Shown in pieces: positions 50,928 to 58,307 of a DNA stretch of 64,000 nt. The first letter of the stretch is position 1; every line of letters begins with the position of its first letter. The stretch comes from OLB7 sp966250335 (GTDB lineage Bacteria; Bacteroidota; Ignavibacteria; OLB7). The stretch is from contig CBINGZ010000015.1 in NCBI GenBank assembly GCA_966250335.1, forward strand, positions 38,575 to 102,574. Direction: 5' to 3'. Made by a program: the position numbers and the translations under genes. The notes beneath the pieces are model-generated. The model had not been told where the DNA came from and did no database searches. It saw only the letters and a program-made list of their open reading frames with translations.

Positions 50928-51296
50928 TCAGTAGGCCGGGAAGTTGACTTCCTTGGCGTGGAAATAATCGCCGTGCGAGTGACCGGCGACGACGATATGG
51001 CGTCCGTTCTTGCGGGCGTCGTGAACCTGCCCGCTCGTCAGCGAGTTGGCGGCGTCGAAGTTGACGCGCATCTCGGTTCCGTCGTTGTCGATCATGTAGA
51101 ACGATATCGTCCCCTGACCGGGAATAATATCGCGTTCGGCAACCTTGCCGATCACCAGCACCTTCTTCGATTCATCCCCGACCGCCTCGGCCTTGGCGAA
51201 GGTGACTTCGGGAACGCTGGCGAAGGGACTGGCATACCAGATGATCGCGACGGTGAGCGCAAGAAAGATGACCGTGAAGAGGGTGCGTCGGGACAT
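50928..51296 (-). CDS. CcmE-like OB-fold protein (second copy, His-rich tip)
   Basis: About 122 residues. One N-terminal membrane anchor (TLFTVIFLALTVAIIWYA) is followed by a beta-barrel OB fold of the CcmE type: KKVLVIGKVAERDIIPGQGT, then ISFYMIDNDGTEMRVNFD. Near the C-terminus, where CcmE holds haem, there is VVAGHSHGDYFHAKEVNF, with three His and a Tyr rather than the usual HxxxY. It is next to a second CcmE-like gene that has Cys at that spot. It may carry haem in an alternative way, or stabilise the other copy. The ATG at 51296 places the anchor at the N-terminus; 51323 would add 9 residues. Confidence 0.78.
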   Translation of the reverse strand: MSRRTLFTVIFLALTVAIIWYASPFASVPEVTFAKAEAVGDESKKVLVIGKVAERDIIPGQGTISFYMIDNDGTEMRVNFDAANSLTSGQVHDARKNGRHIVVAGHSHGDYFHAKEVNFPAY

Positions 51297-51353
51297 ATCC
51301 GCGTGAAGATGGTTATATCGCATCGAGACGGATAACTCCGCCCCGTCTACGGA

Positions 51354-51734
51354 CTAGCTGGTCGGCTTCGGCTGGGAGTCGTACTTGGAGGGGCATTTCG
51401 TGAGGATGTTCGTTGCATGGAACGTCCCCTTCTCCACATGCCCCGTCGCCACCACCATCGAAGCCATCTCGAAGTTGTTCGGCTTGGCTCCCTTCAGGAT
51501 CACCGGCATCGCCGTCCCCTTCTCATCCTTCATGGTGAAGACGAACTCGTTCTTCTCGGCGTCGTACTTGCAGCCGCCGTCCTTGACCCACGTTCCCGAG
51601 ATCTGGGCTCGGGAACCGCTCTCGGTCGCAGCACGGAAATCCATGTACTCGATCTTCTTGCTCTCGACCGAGAAGAATGCCGTCACGATCAGGGCGAGCG
51701 CCAGAGCCGCTCCCACGATGTACTTTGGTTTCAT
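51354..51734 (-). CDS. ccmE: Haem chaperone CcmE, Cys-type (CxxxY)
   Basis: About 126 residues with one N-terminal anchor (YIVGAALALALIVTAFFSVE) and an OB-fold domain in the periplasm (RAQISGTWVKDGGCKYDAEK, KGTAMPVILKGAKP, MVVATGHVEKGTFHATNIL). The end reads LTKCPSKYDSQ: the haem-attachment motif is CxxxY, in place of the His of ordinary CcmE. This Cys variant is known from archaea and sulphate reducers as System I-star. The ATG at 51734 is used because codons further up overlap ccmD. It lies 13 bases after ccmD. Confidence 0.88.
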   Translation of the reverse strand: MKPKYIVGAALALALIVTAFFSVESKKIEYMDFRAATESGSRAQISGTWVKDGGCKYDAEKNEFVFTMKDEKGTAMPVILKGAKPNNFEMASMVVATGHVEKGTFHATNILTKCPSKYDSQPKPTS

Positions 51735-51747
51735 CGATACGGGGGTT

Positions 51748-51882
51748 TCATGGTTTGATTTCCTCCTGCTCCAGCCTTCGGACCCGTGCGTCGATCCTGG
51801 CAAGGTAGAGGAGCAGGCCCACAAGGATCACGATGGCGACGATCAGCACCACGTAGATCGAATTGTCGACGAGAAACTGCAT
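51748..51882 (-). CDS. ccmD: CcmD-like small membrane protein
   Basis: A 44-residue protein found by translating the gap between ccmC and the Cys-type ccmE; it is below the usual length cut-off. It starts MQFLVDNSIYVVLIVAIVIL, giving one transmembrane helix, then YLARIDARVRRLEQEEIKP, a charged cytoplasmic helix with the Leu/Arg pattern of CcmD. CcmD holds the CcmC-CcmE complex together and helps release haem-loaded CcmE. Its position between ccmC (28 bases upstream) and ccmE (13 bases downstream) is the standard one, which makes the call strong despite the short length. Confidence 0.88.
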   Translation of the reverse strand: MQFLVDNSIYVVLIVAIVILVGLLLYLARIDARVRRLEQEEIKP

Positions 51883-51910
51883 GGATGTGCCGAATAATTG
51901 GTGTTCAGCC

Positions 51911-53017
51911 CTAGGTCAGACGAACCACGTCCTGTTCGATTGCCCCGACGCGCCCCGTCGCGGCCTCCTCCAGCTCGATCGCGCGCCGCCTGCGGCGATA
52001 CTCCACCAGCCGCGCGCGAACCGTGACGTTGAGCATCCAGAAGTAGAGCAGAATGAATGAGAACAACGAGAACGCATAGATCGCCTGCTTCACCGGGTCG
52101 AGCGCGTCGGCCTGCTGCGAGAGGACCGGACCGGCGTTCACATCCCCCTTCGCCCCCGGATGCAGGCTTACCTCCAGCCGCGGGAAGACGAACATGAAGA
52201 AGAGAACCGGAAGAAGGAGCACAATCAGATATATCGCGGAGACCTTCGCCTTCTGCTCGTCGTTGTCGAGCGCCGACCGGAGCGCGAAGTAGGCGCCGTA
52301 GATCACCAGAACGATCGCGATCGATGTCTGGCGCGGGTCCCAGTTCCAGAAGACCCCCCAGTTGAACTGCGCCCAGACCATGCCGGTGACGGTCGCCAGG
52401 ATACAGAAGACGGCGCCGAGAGCGGCGGCCGAGGAGGCGATCACGTCATGCTCGGGCTTCCGTTTCCGCAGGTAGGCGATCGCGAAGCCGAAGGCGACGA
52501 ACCATGCAAGCTGCGAGACCCACGCCATCGGCACATGGAGATAGAGGTTGCGGGCGCGCTCCTCCAGATCGGGAATCAGCGGCAGCGCCAGCATCGGGTT
52601 GACCGACCGGACGCTCCGCGCGTGGAACGACGAGTCGCGGCGTGTGAAGAGGGAGGTGAGAATCACCACATCCCCCTCCTTCAGTCCCGCCTCGGCGACG
52701 GCCGGGCCGTCGAGCAGCACCTGCTCCACGTTCCCCCCCGCATCCTTCAGCGCCAGCACGCCGCCGGAGACCCCGGAGGCGTCGACGACGGTCCCCATGA
52801 TCGGCACCGTCGCCTGATCCCCGCGGGTCATTGCGATCACCTTCGCGGCGCCGAAATGGCCTCCGGTGGGGACGCCGAACGCAAGGCCGAAGAGGATGAT
52901 CGGGGAGACGAACGCCACGATACGCCACCAGAGAGGTTTCGAGCCGGCGACGCCGCGGGGGAAGAACCCCAGCACGAGCGGGATTCCCGCCCCAAGTATC
53001 ATCAGTAGTGCTTTCAT
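51911..53017 (-). CDS. ccmC: Haem transfer protein CcmC with an extra N-terminal periplasmic domain
   Basis: A 368-residue membrane protein of the CcmC/CcsA family. The WWD motif is NWGVFWNWDPRQTS (about 225-238). The core with six helices spans about 145-345; RARNLYLHVPMAWVSQLAW carries the first haem-binding His. Before it there are two extra helices and a soluble segment (about 65-140) that looks like an OB-fold domain, as in CcmE: VPIMGTVVDASGVSGGVLAL and KEGDVVILTSLF. Ordinary CcmC lacks this part, so here a haem-chaperone-like domain may be fused to the haem transferase. It lies 38 bases downstream of ccmB. Confidence 0.88.
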   Translation of the reverse strand: MKALLMILGAGIPLVLGFFPRGVAGSKPLWWRIVAFVSPIILFGLAFGVPTGGHFGAAKVIAMTRGDQATVPIMGTVVDASGVSGGVLALKDAGGNVEQVLLDGPAVAEAGLKEGDVVILTSLFTRRDSSFHARSVRSVNPMLALPLIPDLEERARNLYLHVPMAWVSQLAWFVAFGFAIAYLRKRKPEHDVIASSAAALGAVFCILATVTGMVWAQFNWGVFWNWDPRQTSIAIVLVIYGAYFALRSALDNDEQKAKVSAIYLIVLLLPVLFFMFVFPRLEVSLHPGAKGDVNAGPVLSQQADALDPVKQAIYAFSLFSFILLYFWMLNVTVRARLVEYRRRRRAIELEEAATGRVGAIEQDVVRLT

Positions 53018-53055
53018 GCAGGCTTGCTATTCATCTCCCGAACGGTTCCGAACGA

Positions 53056-53736
53056 TCACTCCTTCCAGAGGATGTCGAACAGGATATAGCTGACGACGAC
53101 GACGAGCGCCGAGTACGTTCCCAGCAGTAACAGATCGTCCCCCAGGCGATCGATCGGGACCCCTCCGATGGCGCGCCGCAGCAGGTCGATCCCGAGGATC
53201 ATCAGCGGCAGCACGATCGGGAACGAGAGGACCGGATAGAGCGCCCCCTTCGCAGAGGCCCGGGCGATGATCGCCGCGATGATCGTCATCGCCGCCGCGA
53301 ACCCGATGCTGCTCACGAGCGCCACCACGACAAGCGAGACGATCGACCCCACCTCCACCCCGCTCATCATCATGAAGAAGAGGAGGACGATCAGCGTATC
53401 GGCGATCAGCGAGAGAAGGATGTTGACAATGAGCTTTCCGAAGTAGACCGGGGTCGAGGAGACCGAGAGACGGAGGAGCAGCGATGTCCCCCTCTCCTCC
53501 TCGCTCACGAACGACCGTCCCAGCCCCGTCACGGCCGTGAAGAACATGCTGATCCAGAGCATGCCGGCGACGATCGAGTCCGAGAGCGACAGTTCGTTCC
53601 TGACGCTGTAGGCGAGGACGACGACAGCCACCACGACGAACATGCCGAGCGAGTTGAGCGCATAGCGGGTGCGCAGCTCGCTGTGAAGATCCTTTCGGGC
53701 GATCGCCAGGGCCTGGCGTACGGAGTTCAATCTCAC
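53056..53736 (-). CDS. ccmB: Haem exporter ABC-type membrane subunit CcmB
   Basis: A 226-residue protein with six transmembrane helices. The short N-terminus AIARKDLHSELRTRYALNS is typical, as is EEERGTSLLLRLSVSSTPVYFGK cut short at the conserved GKLI region. CcmB works with the ATPase CcmA, which is needed to release haem-loaded CcmE. No ccmA is upstream, where the multihaem cytochrome gene lies instead, so CcmA must be encoded elsewhere. The GTG at 53736 is the best start. It opens the ccm cluster transcribed ccmB-C-D-E-E2-F. Confidence 0.93.
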   Translation of the reverse strand: MRLNSVRQALAIARKDLHSELRTRYALNSLGMFVVVAVVVLAYSVRNELSLSDSIVAGMLWISMFFTAVTGLGRSFVSEEERGTSLLLRLSVSSTPVYFGKLIVNILLSLIADTLIVLLFFMMMSGVEVGSIVSLVVVALVSSIGFAAAMTIIAAIIARASAKGALYPVLSFPIVLPLMILGIDLLRRAIGGVPIDRLGDDLLLLGTYSALVVVVSYILFDILWKE

Positions 53737-53835
53737 CCCGGAAACTACTTAAAAAACGGGAGTCCGGGATAGGGGCCGATCGCATCGACCGGGGGCTCCT
53801 ACATCTTCTAACAGAGTGACCGATCCCCGGAACGG

Positions 53836-53891
53836 GAACGCGCACCCGGCGTCCGGTCGATCGTCTCGAACCGTCCCCCGAGTGCGCGTTC
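53836..53891 (-). terminator. Possible terminator between the multihaem gene and ccmB
   Basis: GAACGCGCAC (53836-53845) pairs with GTGCGCGTTC (53882-53891) across a 36-base loop. No T tract follows, so it may attenuate rather than stop transcription running from the cytochrome gene into the ccm cluster. Confidence 0.4.
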
Positions 53892-53911
53892 TCCGGAATT
53901 CATAACGATGA

Positions 53912-55900
53912 TCAGCGTGCGAGTACGATACGCCTGCTGTCCGAAACACCGTCGGACGAGAGACGGACGAAGTAGCTGCCGCTCAGCACCGGCATCCCCT
54001 GCTCGTCATCCCCTTCCCAGAGCACCGTCTGGTTGCCGGCGGTGTAGCTCCTGTCGGCCAGCGTCTTCACATGCTTGCCGTCGACGCTGTAGATCTCGAC
54101 CTTGACCGGCGCCGCCTTTGCGACCGAGAAGTCGATGCGGGCCGCGGTCACGAACGGATTCGGCGTCACCAGCGTGAGCTTGCCGTTGAGCGCCTTGCGC
54201 GTCTCACCCGGTCCGACTCCGCTCGGCTTCATGATATCCTTGTACATCTCCTGGTAGTGCATCCAGAGGAGCTCGGCCAGGGCGCTGTCGGAGGCTTCCT
54301 TGTAGGAGTAGATATCCCTGTCGACGATACCCCAGTACGGAGCCTCCGGATCACCCGGCTGATCGTTGCGCGCGCCGCGGCCGTTACGATGGCACTCGGA
54401 GGCGCAGGTGTTGATCATGCCGATGAACGGATTCTTGCCACCCTGCTTGTAGTAGTCGAGCGTTCCCTTCGGACGGAAGACCCGGAAGCTGTGATCGGTG
54501 AACTCGAGCGTTCCGGTGAACGCGATCGTGTTCGAGGTCGTGTAATGGCAGTTCACGCAGGCGCTCTGCGACTGGGCGTGCCTGGAGTGCTTGTTGATCT
54601 CCTTGCCGTCGATCGTGACCACCTCGCCGAGATTGTCGGCCGGGAAGGCGCTCTTGCCGGGGGAACCGTGGCACGACATACAACCCTTGCCGTCCTCGAG
54701 CGTGTACCAGTCCTGGTTCAACTGGAACGGCTGATCGCTGTTGAAGTGCGACAGATGGCAGTCCGAGCAGCCTTCTACGAAGAGATGCTCCTTGTACTGG
54801 ATCGAGTGCTCGTAATCGTCACCCTGCTGATGGTGGGCGTTCGAGACGGTTCCATCGGCCCAGACACGGGGGCCGGGCTTCGTGAAATCCTTCAGACGGG
54901 TGCCGACGATGTAGGGAATACGGTTCGTCTCGTCGTAGCCGAACGCATGCTCTCCCTTGAGGCTGACCAGACGCTTATGGCACTGGTTGCACATGTCGAG
55001 CTTGATATCGGTCGCCTCGCGCGTCTTTTCAAGCTGCTTGGGGGAGAGGATATTGGTCTTGGAGGGATTGGCCGAATGCTCCGATCCCGGACCGTGGCAG
55101 CTTTCGCAGCCGATCGAGATGTTGTCGTCGATCTTGGCGGAATCCCCCTCCTCCACACCGGCCCATGTGGCGTACCAGGCGGTGTCGGCGTTGTTCTCGC
55201 CGCTGGCGACCTTGTAGACGTCGAAGCCGTTCACGTGGCAGGCGGCGCAGTTCTTATCCCACGACTGCGCCCGGAACTCGTTGGAGTGCCAGTCGAAGAA
55301 GACGACGCCGTTCTCCCTGTTCGCGTCGATCTTGTACCAGCGGTTCAGATCGAGGAAGTAGAAAATGCCCGTGTCGGAGGTGCTGCGGTACGACGGAAGG
55401 ACGTACTGGAAGGGGGCGACGTAGTAGTTCCCTTCGAGTTCGACAAGGTAGCGCTGAAGCCATCCGTTGCCGCCGTAGTTGTAGGCGACCTTCATCTTCG
55501 GAAGCGAGTCACCGCCGTTGGAGAACTTCAACTGGATGTAGTAGTCGTTCTCCTGCTCCCCCTTGGAGAGCTTGACGATGAGGGTATCCCGTCCCGCCTT
55601 GCGGATACGGTTGTCCCAGTACTTCAGCTCCTTCCCTTCCCGGAACAGACGGTCGATCACGACATTCTCCGGAGTGGGGCGATGATGGATCTTCTGATGC
55701 ATCGTCTCCCTGAAGGCTTCCGCGCCTTTATAGGAGGCACCCCCCTCGTAGGCGCCCGCGTGACACCCGGAGGTCATACAGGTCTGCTGACCGACGTACG
55801 TCCGTTCCTCGGTCACCTTCGACTGCGTCTGAATCGCAATCGCGGTGCCGGCGACGACAAGGGCCGTTGCAGCAACCAGATAGCGTAGAGAATAGCGCAT
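53912..55900 (-). CDS. Multihaem cytochrome c with T9SS sorting domain, eight haem motifs
   Basis: A 662-residue protein. A signal peptide (YLVAATALVVAGTAIA) leads to CMTSGCH (CX4CH), CAACH, CESCH, CNQCH, CSDCH, CMSCH, CVNCH and CASECH (CX3CH). Six are standard CxxCH sites and two are unusual. The last 80 residues are a T9SS type A sorting domain (LTLVTPNPFVTAARIDFSVA, IYSVDGKHVKTLADRSYTAG), so the cytochrome should be placed on the outer surface. A DGTVSNAHHQQGDDYEHSIQ stretch supplies extra His that may act as distal ligands. It stands directly before the ccm genes, whose products it needs. It is best read as an extracellular electron-transfer or redox enzyme; the substrate is unknown. Confidence 0.92.
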   Translation of the reverse strand: MRYSLRYLVAATALVVAGTAIAIQTQSKVTEERTYVGQQTCMTSGCHAGAYEGGASYKGAEAFRETMHQKIHHRPTPENVVIDRLFREGKELKYWDNRIRKAGRDTLIVKLSKGEQENDYYIQLKFSNGGDSLPKMKVAYNYGGNGWLQRYLVELEGNYYVAPFQYVLPSYRSTSDTGIFYFLDLNRWYKIDANRENGVVFFDWHSNEFRAQSWDKNCAACHVNGFDVYKVASGENNADTAWYATWAGVEEGDSAKIDDNISIGCESCHGPGSEHSANPSKTNILSPKQLEKTREATDIKLDMCNQCHKRLVSLKGEHAFGYDETNRIPYIVGTRLKDFTKPGPRVWADGTVSNAHHQQGDDYEHSIQYKEHLFVEGCSDCHLSHFNSDQPFQLNQDWYTLEDGKGCMSCHGSPGKSAFPADNLGEVVTIDGKEINKHSRHAQSQSACVNCHYTTSNTIAFTGTLEFTDHSFRVFRPKGTLDYYKQGGKNPFIGMINTCASECHRNGRGARNDQPGDPEAPYWGIVDRDIYSYKEASDSALAELLWMHYQEMYKDIMKPSGVGPGETRKALNGKLTLVTPNPFVTAARIDFSVAKAAPVKVEIYSVDGKHVKTLADRSYTAGNQTVLWEGDDEQGMPVLSGSYFVRLSSDGVSDSRRIVLAR

Positions 55901-56816
55901 ATCTCTTCTCTAGATATGAATGTATTGAATGAAGAGGACTATAATTCCTAATCGCCACGATCGGGACGTCCGGGAAGACCGCATACCGGTGCGGCCGACC
56001 CGTCGGACGACGATCGAGAAAGAAGGGGATACTCGGTATGAGATCAGGTCATCGAGCCGACTCCGCGCCTCCGCGGGGGAGGGGTGCCGACGATGACCTC
56101 GATCTCACGGGATCGGCAGTGTACATCACATCCGAAGCCGTGCCGGCTCTGGAAAGACTCCGTATCGACGGCATCTGTTACAGGCAGGAGACGGGAGACT
56201 GCACGACAGATTACATCGGAAACGACCCCGCAGGCAAGAGAGATCGGCCCGGGAATCGAGGATGTAACGCATCAACACAGTCGTCGATCGATGCCGGAAA
56301 AGCTGTGGGCGGGGATGCCCTGAAGCTTCAGCCAACCCGGTGGGGGATGCCGCCGGAATGCGATCGCCGCTCCCGATCACCGTTGCCGGATCGATCGGAT
56401 GTCGGTTTACGTGATGTCTGGTGTGAGGGGATTCACGGTATAAGACTCCGATGAGAGGCGGATGTTACAGGAATGTTGCCGGGAGACGGATTTTTTTTCA
56501 TGAAAGCAACGTTTTCCTCGGACGGCCCCTTCCCGAAGGGAGAACTCGGCGACGAAACGGACGACACTCGCGCCACGCTCTCCCCCTTCCCCGGGCCCGA
56601 TATCTTTCTACACCACTCGACGCATTTTTTTGCGACCACCGGGAATGTTTCCAGCGGACGGTGTGTTGTAGTGACCGGGATGAATGAATGTCCCATGTAT
56701 GGATAATCCGCGGTTCCGGAGTAGATCGAAGGTTTTACAGAAGTTGAAGAATATCGGAACCTGCGGAGAATGATTAGGGATTGAACAAAAAACTATAGCC
56801 GTAAGGAGGCATTGTC
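55901..56816. other. Long non-coding stretch upstream of the multihaem gene
   Basis: About 900 bases. The left end should contain the cytochrome promoter; AAGAG lies just before its ATG on the minus strand. The frames at 56038-56454 and 56451-56706 have the odd composition of chance frames and no start signals. A small TCCC-GAA-GGGA hairpin (about 56531-56541) resembles the elements near 45.2 kb. I see no RNA gene that I can support. Confidence 0.5.
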
Positions 56817-56981
56817 ATGTTGCGCTATGCTGTCATTTTTTTGATTGTCGCCATTGTGGCCGCGGTTCTCGGGTTCGGAGTCATCGCCGGCACGGCAGCC
56901 TGGGTGGCGAAGGTTCTCTTCGTCGTCTTCCTGATTCTGTTCCTGGTATCGCTATTCACCGGTCGGCGAACCGCCGTCTAA
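56817..56981 (+). CDS. DUF1328-family small membrane protein (YtjA-like)
   Basis: A 54-residue protein with two transmembrane helices: MLRYAVIFLIVAIVAAVLGF and GTAAWVAKVLFVVFLILF, then a basic end (TGRRTAV). The pattern MLRYAVIFLIVAIVAAVLGF with FGVIAGTAA is the DUF1328/YtjA signature. The gene has a strong ribosome binding site (AAGGAGG, 56803-56809) 7 bases before the ATG and a strong terminator after the stop. Its function is not known; relatives are often induced by envelope or osmotic stress. It was too short for standard ORF detection. Confidence 0.9.
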   Translation: MLRYAVIFLIVAIVAAVLGFGVIAGTAAWVAKVLFVVFLILFLVSLFTGRRTAV

Positions 56982-57017
56982 CGGCCTCCCGACTCTGGTA
57001 GATACATTCACGCGCGT

Positions 57018-57053
57018 GAGAAGGAGAAGCCTCGGCTTCTCCTTCTCCTTTTA
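57018..57053 (+). terminator. Rho-independent terminator after the DUF1328 gene
   Basis: GAGAAGGAGAAGCC (57018-57031) pairs perfectly with GGCTTCTCCTTCTC (57034-57047), followed by CTTTTAT. Confidence 0.88.
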
Positions 57054-57065
57054 TCCCCCCCCGGC

Positions 57066-58199
57066 TCACTTCCCGGCCTGAACACGACGGGCATGTCCGA
57101 TCATGCCGGTCACGAAGCTCTCCCAGCTGTACTTCTCCCGCTCGACCCTGATGTTCCCGGAGAACCGCTTCAGCGTCTCCCCCTCGAACGCCCGTTCGAC
57201 CGCATCGGCGATCACAGCGGGTGAGGCATCGGCGATCACGTAGCCGGTGCGGCCGTCGATCACGACCTCGGAAAGACTTCCCACGTCGGTGACAACGACC
57301 GGGGTCGCGAAGTTGTAGGCGATCTGAACGATGCCGCTGTTGGTGGCCGACCTGTAGGGGAGCACCAGGAGATCGGCGGCGGAGAACCATTCGGTCACCT
57401 CCTCGTTCGGGACATAGCGGTCGACGAACGTCACCTTCTCCTCCATCCCGCTCTTCACGACGATCTCACGATACGCTCCCGGATCGTCGAAGAACTCCCC
57501 GACGACCAGCAGACGCGCATCCGGAACGCGCGCGACGATCTCCGGCATCGCCTCCAGCAGCCGATCGAGCCCCTTATACGCTCTGACGAACCCGAAGAAG
57601 AGAAGGATCTTCCCCTCCGGAATCCCCTGTCGACGACGCGCCTCCTGCCGTGGGAGCGCCTCTCCGAAGTTTTCGTACATCGGGTGGGGCAGCATCACCT
57701 GGGGGATCGCGGGGAACATCTTCGCCAGCGCCCTTTCGACGGTCCCCGACTGCGTAACCGCCATATTGCAATAACGGAACAGGAAGCGGCGCTGGAGGTC
57801 GTCGCCGGGGCGCTTCTCGTGCGGGATCAGATTGTCCAGGACGATCATGATATCCTTCCGTCCCTTCCTGTGCGCCAGACGGGCGATCGTGCCGAAGACG
57901 AACCCGAAGAGCGGAATCCAGAACCGGAAGACGCAGAGATCGTATTCCCTCTTCCGAAGGAGCAGTCCCGTCCTGATCCATGTGAACGGGTTCATCGAAT
58001 CTATCAGCCGTTCGGAGGGGGGCCCATCCCCCCCTTCCTCCTGCTCCCCTCCCGGATAGAGGAACTTCGGGTACTGCCTGCTGAACGTGATCAGATCCAC
58101 CTGATGACCATCTTTTCTCAGGTAGGTGTAGAGCATGTTGGTGTGGTGCGCGATCCCTCCCCGGTAGGGAGCCGCCGGACCTATCAGTGCGATCTTCAT
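57066..58199 (-). CDS. Glycosyltransferase family 4-type (GT-B fold)
   Basis: A 377-residue GT-B enzyme. The N-terminal domain opens with MKIALIGPAAPYRGGIAHHT, and the C-terminal domain has ILLFFGFVRAYKGLDRLLEA and LLVVGEFFDDPGAYREIV. The nucleotide-sugar site is VLPYRSATNSGIVQIAYNFA with the E-x7-E-like GSLSEVVIDGRTG. It would transfer a sugar from a nucleotide donor to a glycan or lipid, probably for surface polysaccharide. Donor and acceptor are not predictable. It is alone in its direction, divergent from purF across 108 bases. Confidence 0.9.
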   Translation of the reverse strand: MKIALIGPAAPYRGGIAHHTNMLYTYLRKDGHQVDLITFSRQYPKFLYPGGEQEEGGDGPPSERLIDSMNPFTWIRTGLLLRKREYDLCVFRFWIPLFGFVFGTIARLAHRKGRKDIMIVLDNLIPHEKRPGDDLQRRFLFRYCNMAVTQSGTVERALAKMFPAIPQVMLPHPMYENFGEALPRQEARRRQGIPEGKILLFFGFVRAYKGLDRLLEAMPEIVARVPDARLLVVGEFFDDPGAYREIVVKSGMEEKVTFVDRYVPNEEVTEWFSAADLLVLPYRSATNSGIVQIAYNFATPVVVTDVGSLSEVVIDGRTGYVIADASPAVIADAVERAFEGETLKRFSGNIRVEREKYSWESFVTGMIGHARRVQAGK

Positions 58200-58307
58200 A
58201 AGGAGATATGAGCCGGAACGAAAACGGGCGACCGATGTGACCCGGCGGCAGCCCGCTCCTCAATCCGTTACATTACGCATTGCTTAAATCGTAGTAATTT
58301 GCCCCCC

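Noticed and set aside
56038..56454. 138-codon frame upstream of the DUF1328 gene
   Set aside because: No ribosome binding site, no motif and skewed composition rich in Arg, Asp and Gly.
56451..56706. Two overlapping short frames in the same spacer
   Set aside because: Neither has a convincing start signal or motif, and the overlap in different frames argues against both.
55901..56816. Possible riboswitch or RNA gene in the spacer before the DUF1328 gene
   Set aside because: I could not find a conserved core such as a cobalamin or SAM box, nor a cloverleaf; the hairpins seen are small.
57766..57781. ATTGCAATAACGG within the glycosyltransferase gene, resembling the dispersed tail motif
   Set aside because: Here it encodes YCNMA in a conserved reading frame and has no flanking motif, so it is a chance match.
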